In this document: one piece after another, positions 50,895-58,909 of the stretch
Layout of the letters: each line of letters opens with the position of its first letter
Position numbering within the stretch: position 1 is the first letter of the stretch
From: Pedobacter sp. D749
Lineage (GTDB): Bacteria > Bacteroidota > Bacteroidia > Sphingobacteriales > Sphingobacteriaceae
NCBI RefSeq assembly: GCF_019317285.1
Contig: NZ_CP079218.1
Coordinates: forward strand, 744,001 to 808,000
Direction of reading: 5' to 3'
Length of the DNA stretch: 64,000 bases
Position numbers and translations under genes: made by a program
Notes under the pieces: generated by a model
What the model was told of the DNA's origin: nothing
The model's input: the letters and a program-made list of their open reading frames with translations, nothing else
Databases searched by the model: none

Positions 50895-51194
50895 TCATCT
50901 GTTATAGATTGCACTAAAAATAATCAACGAGATACCAATGTAACCCGATAGTTTTATATACACCTTGTTTTTATTTCCTGTAAACCCTAATGTCAACATC
51001 ATTAACAAATAAAAAATTGAAAGTGTTAAAAAGCTTGTATAAGGAGAGTGGAGGTCTTTTTTATATTGCAAATTTTCTGTTGGAGCGGCAAAAAATATGG
51101 TTATCAGGACTGGAGAAATCCAACCGACACAATAGCATATAAATATCATCCAAGTGATAGGATTCTTTTTAAAAGCGTCATTGATTTCCTCCAT
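50895..51194 (-). CDS. Small three-helix membrane protein, unknown
   Basis: 99 residues with hydrophobic segments at about 13-34, 53-70 and 80-97 and an acidic N-terminus (MEEINDAFKKN). No family recognised. It lies 33 bp upstream of the DUF72 gene on the same strand and may be co-transcribed with it. The regular topology suggests a real gene. Confidence 0.5.
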   Translation of the reverse strand: MEEINDAFKKNPITWMIFICYCVGWISPVLITIFFAAPTENLQYKKDLHSPYTSFLTLSIFYLLMMLTLGFTGNKNKVYIKLSGYIGISLIIFSAIYNR

Positions 51195-51362
51195 ACGCTC
51201 ATTAATACCTTATTATTGAAGTTGTAACCCTAAAGAGGACAATATTTATTAAAAATAACCATGTTGGCGAGCACCTTCCACTAAGAACCCTTTAATCGCT
51301 ACAACTTTTTGGTTTAAAAATTGCTGTGATGGAACATCAGATTTATGAAAAAATAAAAAACT

Positions 51363-52313
51363 ATGAAAACAATCTTAAAATTAACTGCCCTTGCACTTGT
51401 ATTGTCGGTTACAGCATGCAAAAATGATGGTAAAAAAGACAGTAGTGCTAAAACAAGCTATGCTGAAGCTGATGAAAAAGACGTAAATGAGATTATTGAG
51501 TACAATAACGCTGTGGTAAGCTTTACGGATAAAAACAATGATTATATTAAGCGTATAGAAGGTAATATTATTAAAATTGAAAAAGGTTTAGGAAACCCAA
51601 ATGATCACTTCGCTTTTATCGGTTTAATCACGCCGTTTTCTATGAGTACAATCAGCAGTAGTAAAATGAAGCCAGATACACCTCCAAGTGCTTTAAGTAG
51701 CGATGATCAAAAATTTTTCAAAGAAAATGTAGTATCCATGACAGGGGTACTTGACAAAATTAAAGAAACATATAAATCTTTAGATGAATATATCAAGGCA
51801 GAAGATTGGAAAGATGACAAAGGGGTTAAAGGAAAAGCTTTAGTAGATTCTATTTACAGTATGGGTAAAAAATATTATGCTTATGATGAACAGGTTATGG
51901 CTAAATTAAATATAATTGGTGATGATGCAGAACGTGTAATTTTAAAAACCCACCCACTAAAAGAGTATATTTTTGCATTAAAGGATGACAGGAGCAAAGT
52001 TGCCGAGTTTACTAAATTATTGGCAGGGAATAAAAATTATAAAACCATTGAGGCCAAGGCTAAATCTGCTTATCAGATCCTGGAAGATCAGCATAATAAA
52101 CATGTAGCCATGGCTGCGCCCGATGCAGGCAAATTTCCTGGCAAAGACGGTTATTTCAAAAATTTTAACGATCGGTTAAATGATTATTTAATTGCAGCGA
52201 GAAAAATGATGCGGGATGCATCTGCTTCTGGTAAATTGACAGAATATAATATTGACGAATTGGTTAGGAAGCAGGATAGTATGAGATCGGCTTACAACAA
52301 TTTTGTTGACTAA
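51363..52313 (+). CDS. YiiG / DUF3829-like lipoprotein
   Basis: 316 residues. Lipobox VTAC places the acylated Cys at 19. The mature protein is almost all helical and charged, with the DUF3829 pattern (EYNNAVVSFTDKNNDYIKRI around 46-65, and a late FNDRLNDYLIAARKMMRD). YiiG-family lipoproteins are of unknown function. A single-gene unit ending in a clear hairpin terminator shared with the convergent dnaJ. Confidence 0.7.
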   Translation: MKTILKLTALALVLSVTACKNDGKKDSSAKTSYAEADEKDVNEIIEYNNAVVSFTDKNNDYIKRIEGNIIKIEKGLGNPNDHFAFIGLITPFSMSTISSSKMKPDTPPSALSSDDQKFFKENVVSMTGVLDKIKETYKSLDEYIKAEDWKDDKGVKGKALVDSIYSMGKKYYAYDEQVMAKLNIIGDDAERVILKTHPLKEYIFALKDDRSKVAEFTKLLAGNKNYKTIEAKAKSAYQILEDQHNKHVAMAAPDAGKFPGKDGYFKNFNDRLNDYLIAARKMMRDASASGKLTEYNIDELVRKQDSMRSAYNNFVD

Positions 52314-52325
52314 TATTTAATAGAA

Positions 52326-52353
52326 AAAACCGATGCTTGCGACATCGGTTTTT
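52326..52353 (+). terminator. Hairpin terminator between the YiiG-like and dnaJ genes
   Basis: AAAACCGATG (52326-52335) pairs perfectly with CATCGGTTTT (52343-52352), 7-nt loop, with a short T-run. The reverse complement also ends in A/T-rich sequence, so it may serve both genes. Confidence 0.8.
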
Positions 52354-52378
52354 CAATTTATATTTAATTAATTACAAA

Positions 52379-53542
52379 TTACTCAAAGTATTCTTTCATT
52401 CTTTCGAAGAAGCTCTTATCATTTTTACCTGGTTGAGGCTTAAAGTTCGGCGATTCACGTAATTTCTCTAAAGCATTACGTTCGTCGCTACTTAAAGCTT
52501 TTGGGGTCCAAATGTTGATGTGAATAATTTCATCACCTCTATGGTAAGAATTAACTTCTGGCAAACCTTTACCTTTTAATCGTAATAACTTTCCACTTTG
52601 GGTACCTGGTTCGATTTTAATTTTGGCTTTACCATCAATGGTTGGCACTTCGATGCTCATCCCTAAAGCAGCATCAACAAAGCTTAAATGTAAATCGTAA
52701 ACAATATTATTTCCTTCACGTTTTAAGGTTTCGTGAGGTGTTTCTTCAATTAAGATAATTAAATCGCCGGGGATGCCGCCATTAGGTGCTGCATTACCTT
52801 TTCCACTCATGCTCAATTGCATACCTTCACTTACGCCTGCCGGAATATTGATGGTAATGGTTTCTTCACCACGTACAACACCATCTCCATGACAAACATT
52901 ACATTTAGCGGTAATTTGTTGACCGCTACCGTTACAGGTAGGGCAGGTAGATGCCGTTTGCATCTGGCCCAAAATCGTATTGGTTACTCTACGCACCTGG
53001 CCGCTGCCACCGCAGGTACCACAGGTACTTACCGATGATTTATCTTTTGCGCCAGAGCCGTCGCAGGTTTTACAAACGATTAGTTTATTAACCTTGATTT
53101 TCTTTTCGGCACCATGTGCAATTTCTTCAAGTGTTAATTTAACCTTTATACGTAGGTTAGTGCCTTTTGCAACACGACGACCGCCACGTTGCTGGCCGCC
53201 ACCTCCGCCACCAAAAAAACTTTCAAAAGGATTGTGACCACCAAATACATCGCCGAAATTGCTAAAAATATCGTCCATGTTCATTCCGCCACCGCCATAA
53301 CCGCCACCACTTGCGCCTCCAACACCAGCATGACCGTATTGGTCATAGCGTTGTTTTTTCTCAGGACTGCTTAAAATTTCGTAAGCTTCAGCAGCTTCCT
53401 TAAATTTATCTTCAGCAGCTTTATCGCCAGGGTTTTTATCCGGGTGATATTTAATCGCCATCTTGCGATAAGCTTTTTTTATCTCATCGGCGGCTGCGCC
53501 CCTGGTTACGCCTAATACGTCGTAATAATCTCTTTTACTCAT
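52379..53542 (-). CDS. dnaJ: Chaperone protein DnaJ
   Basis: 387 residues. J domain at 1-70 with HPD in [11 protein letters not shown], a G/F-rich linker (70-125, GGGYGGGG and [13 protein letters not shown]), and four zinc CxxCxGxG repeats ([32 protein letters not shown]) at about 160-240, then the substrate-binding C-terminal domain. It is a full-length type A co-chaperone of DnaK; dnaK is not in the window. grpE lies upstream with a 7/8-bp array between, so the two could form one unit. Confidence 0.96.
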   Translation of the reverse strand: MSKRDYYDVLGVTRGAAADEIKKAYRKMAIKYHPDKNPGDKAAEDKFKEAAEAYEILSSPEKKQRYDQYGHAGVGGASGGGYGGGGMNMDDIFSNFGDVFGGHNPFESFFGGGGGGQQRGGRRVAKGTNLRIKVKLTLEEIAHGAEKKIKVNKLIVCKTCDGSGAKDKSSVSTCGTCGGSGQVRRVTNTILGQMQTASTCPTCNGSGQQITAKCNVCHGDGVVRGEETITINIPAGVSEGMQLSMSGKGNAAPNGGIPGDLIILIEETPHETLKREGNNIVYDLHLSFVDAALGMSIEVPTIDGKAKIKIEPGTQSGKLLRLKGKGLPEVNSYHRGDEIIHINIWTPKALSSDERNALEKLRESPNFKPQPGKNDKSFFERMKEYFE

Positions 53543-53555
53543 CTTTATTTATAAA

Positions 53556-53628
53556 ATGATTAAATGATTGAGTGATGGAATGAGAGATGTTAATTCAATC
53601 ATTCAAAATTCAATCATTCAATAATTAT
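53556..53628. repeat. 7/8-bp-period array between grpE and dnaJ
   Basis: TGA at 53557, 53565, 53573 and 53581 (8-bp steps) and TTCAA at 53594, 53602, 53609 and 53617 (8,7,8). The two halves are largely complementary (AATGATTGA versus TCAATCATT), so the array could form a hairpin. A similar TCAATCATTCAATAATT block ends the array after ccmB. Confidence 0.5.
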
Positions 53629-53631
53629 TTC

Positions 53632-54213
53632 TTACGCCCCAACTACAACTTTAGCAAAGCGGATTACATTATCATTTAAGGTATAACCTTTTTCCACCTC
53701 ATCGATCACTTTCCCTTTAAGGTCTTCGCTAGGAGCAGGGATATTGGTAATTGCTTCGTGGAAATCGGTATTAAAAGGTTGGTTAATGCTTTCTACATCT
53801 TTCAAACCTTTTTGCGCCAAGGTGTTTTTCAGTTTTGTGCTTACCAATAATATACCTTCTTTAACCGGAGCTACCTCAGTAGCCGTTTCCATTGCTTTTA
53901 ATGCACGGTTAAAATCATCTAAAACAGGTAAAAGTGAAACAATTACATCCTTACCGGCAGTTTGCAATAATTCTACACGTTCTTTTTGTGTACGACGTTT
54001 ATAATTATCGAACTCAGCGTATAAACGTAAATATTTGTCATTAAGTTGCTGAACTTCTCCTTGCAATTTTTCTTCTGCAGATAATTCAGGTGCCTGCTCA
54101 GTTTCAACTGCAGGAGCATCAGTATTCTCTACATTCTCAGCAGTATTTTCTGATGTATTTTCAGGATTCATTATATTTTCTTCTTTATCGTTATTTTTCT
54201 TCTTATTAAACAT
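53632..54213 (-). CDS. grpE: Nucleotide exchange factor GrpE
   Basis: 193 residues. An acidic, Glu/Asn/Thr-rich unstructured N-terminus (to about 45) precedes a long coiled coil (KLQGEVQQLNDKYLRLYAEF DNYKRRTQKERVEL region, 48-80) and the C-terminal beta-wing (DFHEAITNIPAPS ... GYTLNDNVIRFAKVVV). GrpE releases ADP from DnaK. Next to dnaJ on the same strand, with ftsE further upstream. Normal length and motifs. Confidence 0.95.
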   Translation of the reverse strand: MFNKKKNNDKEENIMNPENTSENTAENVENTDAPAVETEQAPELSAEEKLQGEVQQLNDKYLRLYAEFDNYKRRTQKERVELLQTAGKDVIVSLLPVLDDFNRALKAMETATEVAPVKEGILLVSTKLKNTLAQKGLKDVESINQPFNTDFHEAITNIPAPSEDLKGKVIDEVEKGYTLNDNVIRFAKVVVGA

Positions 54214-54266
54214 AATACCGGGCTGAATTTTTTTGTGTTAATCTCAACTATTTTGCCATAAACGGA

Positions 54267-54319
54267 AATCAGCCAAGCTGTCAGATTTCTTTGTATTTAT
54301 CTGAACAGATTGGCTGATT
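54267..54319. other. Inverted repeat between ftsE and grpE
   Basis: AATCAGCCAA (54267-54276) pairs perfectly with TTGGCTGATT (54310-54319); the adjacent GCTGTCAG and CTGAACAG parts extend the stem imperfectly over a loop of about 33 nt. CTGA recurs at 54301, 54314 and 54322, a loose 7/8-bp series. It ends 20 bp from the ftsE stop codon. Confidence 0.5.
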
Positions 54320-54341
54320 AGCTGACGGATGTCAGAATTTT

Positions 54342-55025
54342 TTATACAATTTGTGCATCTTCGTGCACAACTCCATTCTCACATTTAATAATGCGCGAGG
54401 GGAAAGTTCGGATGATGTGGTAATCGTGCGTAGCCATTAATACTGCAGTTCCGGCCTGGCTGATCTGTTTTAAAAGGGTTACAATTTCTTCTGATGTTTC
54501 CGGGTCTAAGTTGCCTGTAGGTTCATCCGCAAGGATAATTTCCGGATCGTTTAACAAAGCCCTTGCAATAACAATACGTTGCTGCTCGCCACCAGAAATT
54601 TCATGTGGCATCTTTTTGATTTTAGAACGTAAACCAACTTTGTCTAAAACATCTTTAATGCGCTCGTTAATTAGTTTTTCATCTTTCCAGCCTGTTGCCT
54701 TAAGCACAAATTCAAGATTTTTTTCAATCGTTCTATCAGTAAGTAATTGAAAATCCTGAAAAACTACACCCAATTTGCGGCGTAAAAACGGAACCTGACT
54801 TTCTTTTAGGTTTTTAAGGTCGAAACCAGCAATATTGCCTTCGCCATTGCCAATATGTAAGTCGCCATATAATATTTTAAGCAAACTGCTCTTACCTGAA
54901 CCTGTTTGACCAATAAGGAATACAAATTCATCTTTTTCGATATGTAAATTTACGTTTGAGAGCACTAAATGTTTCTGCTGAAAAACATCAACATTACTTA
55001 AATGAATTACTGAGTTGCCTGCCAT
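54342..55025 (-). CDS. ftsE: Cell division ATP-binding protein FtsE
   Basis: 227 residues from the ATG at 55025. The frame opens 26 codons earlier, but that part covers the stop of the preceding gene and reads as no known domain. Walker A GQTGSGKSSLLKIL (about 35-48), signature SGGEQQRIVIARAL and Walker B IILADEPTGNLDPETSEE are intact. FtsE is the ATPase of FtsEX, which controls peptidoglycan hydrolysis at division. The partner ftsX is not adjacent, which is common in Bacteroidota. The start is 1 bp after the stop of a 67-residue gene, so coupling is likely. Confidence 0.88.
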   Translation of the reverse strand: MAGNSVIHLSNVDVFQQKHLVLSNVNLHIEKDEFVFLIGQTGSGKSSLLKILYGDLHIGNGEGNIAGFDLKNLKESQVPFLRRKLGVVFQDFQLLTDRTIEKNLEFVLKATGWKDEKLINERIKDVLDKVGLRSKIKKMPHEISGGEQQRIVIARALLNDPEIILADEPTGNLDPETSEEIVTLLKQISQAGTAVLMATHDYHIIRTFPSRIIKCENGVVHEDAQIV

Positions 55026-55026
55026 A

Positions 55027-55230
55027 TTATATTTCCAATTTTGCAATCTGCCCGAAAGGCAAATCTTTAACCATTTCCATAATGTAATCTTGCTTGTCGC
55101 CAAGTCCGAGCTTTTCCAGCGATTTATCAGGTCTGTCTACCCTAAAATAAGCTAAAAGTGTAAACTTGTCATCTCTCAACTGCACGTAATCTGGAATTTT
55201 GGCTATGCCTTTAACTTTAACGATATACAT
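55027..55230 (-). CDS. Conserved 67-residue protein, unknown
   Basis: 67 residues from ATG 55230. A TTG three codons upstream overlaps the -7 box and is less likely. The sequence begins MYIVKVKGIAKIPDYVQLRD and is a compact alpha-beta protein with KFTLLAYFRVDRPDKSLEKLGL and QDYIMEMVKDLPFG. I do not recognise a family with confidence. It is directly upstream of ftsE (1 bp gap) with its own promoter; it may be an accessory of FtsE, inferred from position only. Confidence 0.65.
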   Translation of the reverse strand: MYIVKVKGIAKIPDYVQLRDDKFTLLAYFRVDRPDKSLEKLGLGDKQDYIMEMVKDLPFGQIAKLEI

Positions 55231-55236
55231 TGTGTC

Positions 55237-55244
55237 CAAAAATA
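55237..55244 (-). promoter_or_regulatory. -7 box (TATTTTTG) of the 67-residue gene and ftsE
   Basis: Minus-strand TATTTTTG matches TAnnTTTG and ends 6 bp before the ATG at 55230, giving an almost leaderless transcript. Confidence 0.5.
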
Positions 55245-55251
55245 GCTATTT

Positions 55252-55293
55252 AAGCTGAAAGCCCAAAGGAGAAAGCTGAAAGACTAAAGTTGA
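55252..55293. repeat. Heptamer-period AAG array beside the acyl-CoA reductase gene
   Basis: AAG at 55252, 55259, 55266, 55273, 55280 and 55287, six units of exactly 7 bp (AAGCTGA, AAGCCCA, AAGGAGA, AAGACTA, AAGTTGA). The unit core varies while the AAG anchor and final A are kept. It ends 5 bp from the acyl-CoA reductase stop and 8 bp from the next -7 box. Confidence 0.75.
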
Positions 55294-55298
55294 GAAAT

Positions 55299-56315
55299 TC
55301 AATTAAGGTTGTTTAAGAACTCAATGGTATTCACATTATCGGCATAATCCCAAAGTTTTGGGTGCTGACTTTTGCCAAAATCAAAAGTGTTAAAACTTAA
55401 TGGTGTTTTGGTAATAATGCATTGAATATTTTCTGATTTATCTTTTAACTTATTTTCTACCTCCTGCAGATTATCATATTCCTCGTAAAAAATGACCGCT
55501 AAGGGAGAGGTTAAGCTTTCATCTTCTTTTAATAACAAAAAGCCATTATCGAAGTGTTTAGCCGCATTAACAAGGTAAATAGATTTGTTATAATCGTAAT
55601 TGTTATTGTATTTAAAGTGATTAATAATGGGTTGAAAACTCTCTATACCTTCGTAAAAATTGGCAATATCGTACCCTTTAGGAAAATAAAGTTTAGAAAC
55701 GTTTCTGCAACCCAAACCAAAATAATCAAAAATATCATTGCCAAGGTGTTGAATATCTTCAAAACTTTCGGTACCATCTAAAACCGCCACGCTGTTCCTG
55801 TTTTTACGGATGATATTTGGAACTTTACTGAAATAATAATCAAAATAACGGGATGAATTGTTGCTGCCAGTAGCAATAACGGCATCAAAATCTTTTAAGC
55901 GCTCTACATATTCTATTTGACCTTCAAAAGCGGGCTCTATTTTAATCAGTTCAGCAATTACAGCTTTAATCAATTGATCATCAGCGGAAGAAAGTTTAAT
56001 CAGTGCAATGTTTCCGGTAGCCAATACACTTAAAATGTCATGTAAACCCACTAATGGGATATTGCCCGCCAGGATTAAACCCACCTTTTTTGGCGATGTA
56101 CTAAACTTAACTGATTCGAACCAAATGGTCAAATCTGCCTCATTTAACATCTCGGTGAAAGATAAAATAGATTTTTTTATATTTTCTGCAGTAAACCATG
56201 CATTTGTACTTTCAGCACTATAAAACGCATTTCCTAGTATGTCAGTAGGCTTTGTAAGCAATAAGCCCAGTTTGTTAAACGCGATTATTACTTTTTCTTG
56301 AGTTAATGCTGACAT
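55299..56315 (-). CDS. Acyl-CoA reductase, LuxC-like
   Basis: 338 residues. It is an aldehyde-dehydrogenase-fold acyl-CoA reductase of the LuxC type, with KVGLILAGNIPLVGLHDILS (about 76-95) as NADP-binding region and the likely catalytic Cys in FGLGCRNVSKLY (about 205). The substrate in vivo is unknown; relatives reduce long-chain acyl-CoA or acyl-ACP. The gene is divergent from a 4Fe-4S ferredoxin, an arrangement I recall from Bacteroidota; the two could share an electron path, an inference from position. Confidence 0.8.
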   Translation of the reverse strand: MSALTQEKVIIAFNKLGLLLTKPTDILGNAFYSAESTNAWFTAENIKKSILSFTEMLNEADLTIWFESVKFSTSPKKVGLILAGNIPLVGLHDILSVLATGNIALIKLSSADDQLIKAVIAELIKIEPAFEGQIEYVERLKDFDAVIATGSNNSSRYFDYYFSKVPNIIRKNRNSVAVLDGTESFEDIQHLGNDIFDYFGLGCRNVSKLYFPKGYDIANFYEGIESFQPIINHFKYNNNYDYNKSIYLVNAAKHFDNGFLLLKEDESLTSPLAVIFYEEYDNLQEVENKLKDKSENIQCIITKTPLSFNTFDFGKSQHPKLWDYADNVNTIEFLNNLN

Positions 56316-56345
56316 ATTTAGAATTATTATTAAGTGATTATATCT

Positions 56346-56353
56346 TATATTTG
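56346..56353 (+). promoter_or_regulatory. -7 box (TATATTTG) of the 4Fe-4S ferredoxin
   Basis: TATATTTG matches TAnnTTTG and ends 41 bp before the ferredoxin ATG. Confidence 0.5.
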
Positions 56354-56394
56354 CAAGCGCAAAGGTAAACTAAGCAAAAGAATTAGACGAAAAC

Positions 56395-56745
56395 ATGGCG
56401 ATTAAAATAACAGATGAGTGTATAAATTGTGGGGCTTGCGAACCGGAATGTCCAAATAACGCAATTTACGATGCCGGTACTGCATGGCGTTTTTCTGATG
56501 GTACAAACTTAAATGGTATCATTGATTTTGGTAATCAACAAATTGAAGCTGATGCTGCTCAGGAAGCAGTTTCGGATGAAGTGTATTATATTGTATCCGA
56601 TAAATGTACAGAGTGTAAGGGCTTTCATGACGAGCCTCAGTGTGCTGCAGTTTGCCCGGTTGATTGTTGCGTAGATGACGAAGATATCCGCGAAACGGAA
56701 GAAGAATTATTGGCTAAGAAAGCCTGGTTACACCAGGAAGGATAG
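56395..56745 (+). CDS. 4Fe-4S dicluster ferredoxin
   Basis: 116 residues with two cysteine clusters. The first reads C9-x2-C12-x2-C15-x3-C19-P in DECINCGACEPECPNN, a standard 4Fe-4S site. The second (around 74-90) reads CTECKGFHDEPQCAAVCPVDCC with a wider C-x2-C-x8-C-x3-C spacing, as in ferredoxins of the FdxA or YfhL type. It is an electron carrier; partners are unknown. Divergent from acyl-CoA reductase, monocistronic, ended by a clear terminator. Confidence 0.92.
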   Translation: MAIKITDECINCGACEPECPNNAIYDAGTAWRFSDGTNLNGIIDFGNQQIEADAAQEAVSDEVYYIVSDKCTECKGFHDEPQCAAVCPVDCCVDDEDIRETEEELLAKKAWLHQEG

Positions 56746-56766
56746 TCTTAATCAGATATTAGAATT

Positions 56767-56794
56767 AAAGTCTCGCTTAAAGTGAGACTTTTTT
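56767..56794 (+). terminator. Rho-independent terminator of the ferredoxin
   Basis: AAAGTCTC-G-CT (56767-56777) pairs with AG-T-GAGACTTT (56781-56792) through a loop of TAA and one G-T pair, followed by T. Confidence 0.8.
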
Positions 56795-56803
56795 GTTTAA
56801 AAA

Positions 56804-56847
56804 AGATTTCAGTTGACAGTTTTCAATTACCAATTAACAAGTTTTCA
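56804..56847. repeat. Heptamer-period CA array
   Basis: CA at 56810, 56817, 56824, 56831 and 56838 exactly 7 bp apart, then 56846 (8 bp). Units are GATTTCA, GTTGACA, GTTTTCA, ATTACCA and ATTAACA. Confidence 0.65.
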
Positions 56848-56884
56848 AACATAAATAAATCTATATCTCCTCATCCTAAGTTTC

Positions 56885-56956
56885 GTCATTTCGACTGTAG
56901 CTCAGCGAAATGGAGAAATCTATCCAGGTACATTTTTCCACTGCGGTCGAAATGAC
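56885..56956. repeat. Inverted dispersed repeat (GTCATTTCGAC family)
   Basis: GTCATTTCGAC (56885-56895) is inverted at 56946-56956 (GTCGAAATGAC), with related TGGAGAAATC and CATTTTTCCA inside. The GTCATTTCGAC-type element is common in Bacteroidota spacers. Confidence 0.65.
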
Positions 56957-57127
56957 AATACTTCAAGACAACGGTGTTGATATTGGCGTTTTTGTAACGA
57001 TTAACAAATTTAAACAGTTACCGGTTAACCAGCAAGATAGCGGTTTTCATTGACCAATAGTTTTCTGCCACAGATTGTCAAGGATGTATTTTGCATCATG
57101 CTAACTAATGACTATTGAACCAATGAG

Positions 57128-57580
57128 CTAGTCTACCTCACATTTATTAGGGATAATCAGAACCGGACAAGCCGATTTTCTCGCTACGTGTTCGGCAACG
57201 CTTCCCATTAAAAAATGGTATAATCCAGTGCGGCCGTAAGTGCCTATTACAATTAAATCAGAACCCCACTCGTCTGATTGTTGGATAATGCCATGTGCAG
57301 CAGTATCAATAATGCTTAAATAGGTGGTTTTTATGCCTTTTCCGTATTTTGTCTCCATTTCTTTCAATAAGATCGGACTATTTTCTTCACTATTATCGTA
57401 AGTTTCTAAAAACACGGGTGCTAATGTTAAATCGGGGTTTACATTAGCTGGAACGGGCTCGATAATATTGACCAGTGCTACTTCTGCACCAAATTTTTCA
57501 GCCATGTCGTAACCGGCTTTTGCTGCTTTTTCTGAGCAGGTGCTATTATCAACGGCAATTAATATTTTTTTAAAATTCAT
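57128..57580 (-). CDS. Universal stress protein, single domain
   Basis: 150 residues, the UspA size. The N-terminus MNFKKILIAVDNSTCSEKAAKAGYD and the complete ATP-binding loop G-TY-G-RTGLYHFLM-GS near residue 120 (G-2x-G-9x-GS) put it in the nucleotide-binding Usp group, with VARKSACPVLIIP at the end. Expression presumably follows stress or growth arrest; no regulator is visible. It is the second usp gene of the window, unlike the two-domain type at 45.7 kb. Confidence 0.92.
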   Translation of the reverse strand: MNFKKILIAVDNSTCSEKAAKAGYDMAEKFGAEVALVNIIEPVPANVNPDLTLAPVFLETYDNSEENSPILLKEMETKYGKGIKTTYLSIIDTAAHGIIQQSDEWGSDLIVIGTYGRTGLYHFLMGSVAEHVARKSACPVLIIPNKCEVD

Positions 57581-57689
57581 GGCGCGTATATTTGAAATTG
57601 AACATCATAAAAATAACAATTTTGTATTCAAAATGTTAGGCAATGAATGTATTTTATTAGTTTTACAATAGTTTAACGAGCAAGTTTAG

Positions 57690-58475
57690 ATGGAAAATCA
57701 ATACGGTATTTGTAGGATTGCTGTGGCACCTTTAAGAGCAGATGCATCAGATAAAGCAGAAATTGTTTCACAACTTTTATTCGGCGATCATGTCGAAATT
57801 ATTCAGAAAGAAGACCGGTGGTGGCTGATCCAGAATGGTTATGATGGTTATGAAGGCTGGATGGACTTCAGGCAATTGGCGCCGATTACCCAAAATCAGT
57901 TTGCAGAAATGCACGATTGTAAATTACTTGCTCCACTCAGCTTCAATAATGTGTTAACCGCGGTCGATGGAAGTTCCTATCATTTAAGTCCGGCCAGTAA
58001 CCTTCCTTTTTTAAAAGATGGTTTTTGTTATGCAGGTGAAGAAAAGTTTAAACTGAATTTCGAAGCATACGATAATAGTGTCGTAAATTTTATGGATCAG
58101 GTTAGCGCAACCGCTAAGTTTTTTCAAAATATCCCATATCTATGGGGAGGAAGGCATTTGTTTGGTTTAGATTGCTCTGGTTTTGTACAAACCGTATTTA
58201 AAATGTTAGGTATCAAGTTAAACCGCGATGCATCACAACAAGCCGAACAAGGAGAGCTAGTTGGTTTTCTGGCTGAGTGCAAAGCTGGTGATGTTGCCTT
58301 TTTTGATAATGATGAAGGCCGAATCACTCACGTGGGCATTATGCTGAGCCCGAATGAAATTATCCATTCCTCAGCAAAAGTAAAGATTGATCCGATTGAT
58401 GATCAGGGGATTTTTAATAAAGAACTGGGTAAATATTCGCATAAATTGAGAATTATCAAACGTTTTGTGGATTGA
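57690..58475 (+). CDS. C40 family peptidase (NlpC/P60) with SH3-like domains
   Basis: 261 residues, no signal peptide seen. An SH3-like part (about 8-110) precedes an NlpC/P60 domain whose catalytic Cys is in DCSGF (C162), with H214 in ITHVGIM and H226 in EIIHSS. This layout resembles YkfC-like dipeptidyl peptidases that cut peptidoglycan stem peptides between D-Glu and a diamino acid, used for cell-wall recycling. The absence of a leader favours cytoplasmic recycling. The next gene, 11 bp downstream, is a small zinc-ribbon protein. Confidence 0.87.
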   Translation: MENQYGICRIAVAPLRADASDKAEIVSQLLFGDHVEIIQKEDRWWLIQNGYDGYEGWMDFRQLAPITQNQFAEMHDCKLLAPLSFNNVLTAVDGSSYHLSPASNLPFLKDGFCYAGEEKFKLNFEAYDNSVVNFMDQVSATAKFFQNIPYLWGGRHLFGLDCSGFVQTVFKMLGIKLNRDASQQAEQGELVGFLAECKAGDVAFFDNDEGRITHVGIMLSPNEIIHSSAKVKIDPIDDQGIFNKELGKYSHKLRIIKRFVD

Positions 58476-58486
58476 CAATCTAAACA

Positions 58487-58909
58487 ATGAAAGAACGTTT
58501 TCAGGATCAAAATTTTAGATTAAGTCATTTTCAAACAGATGTTTGGATCATTTGCCCAAGTTGCGTGAAAAAAGCAACAACCAAAGTAGATTATGAGGGA
58601 ACGTATGCAAAATTAACTTGTTTGCATTGTGGCTGTAATAAGGAAACATCAACAGGTGATTTGTACATGGCTGCTCATGGTTATTTTGGAGCAGAACTAT
58701 GGTTACAGGCGCCATTTAAAGATGAAGTATTTTGGGCCTTTAATTTTGAACATTTACTCTATTTGGAAAGTTATATTTCTGCCAATCTTCGCGAGCATAA
58801 AGACCGATCACATTATACGCTCTTAGAAAAACTTCCGAAATTTTATCATTTAGCAAAAAATAGGGAAGCACTTTTAAAGTTAATTGAAAAGCTGAAAAAT
58901 AAAAACTAG
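58487..58909 (+). CDS. Small zinc-ribbon protein, unknown
   Basis: 140 residues. C23-x2-C26 in IICPSC and C45-x2-C48 in LTCLHCGC form a 2+2 zinc ribbon, then a mainly helical C-terminal half (VFWAFNFEHLLYLESYISANL and KLPKFYHLAKNREALLKLIEKL). No family recognised. It begins 11 bp after the NlpC/P60 gene, so it is probably its operon partner. Its end overlaps the convergent WD40 gene by 4 bp. Confidence 0.7.
   Translation: MKERFQDQNFRLSHFQTDVWIICPSCVKKATTKVDYEGTYAKLTCLHCGCNKETSTGDLYMAAHGYFGAELWLQAPFKDEVFWAFNFEHLLYLESYISANLREHKDRSHYTLLEKLPKFYHLAKNREALLKLIEKLKNKN

Larger units (their letters stand above)
56795..57127. other. Spacer between the ferredoxin terminator and uspA, no gene seen
   Basis: It contains a heptamer-period array at 56804-56847 and an inverted dispersed repeat at 56885-56956. 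The right end, 57095-57127, has a loose 7/8-bp series (ctaatGAC, tattGAAC, caatGAGC) that runs into the uspA stop codon. No coding frame is convincing. Confidence 0.5.

Noticed and set aside
55026..55103. 26-codon N-terminal extension of ftsE
   Set aside because: It overlaps the end of the 67-residue gene and does not resemble FtsE. The normal start is at 55025.
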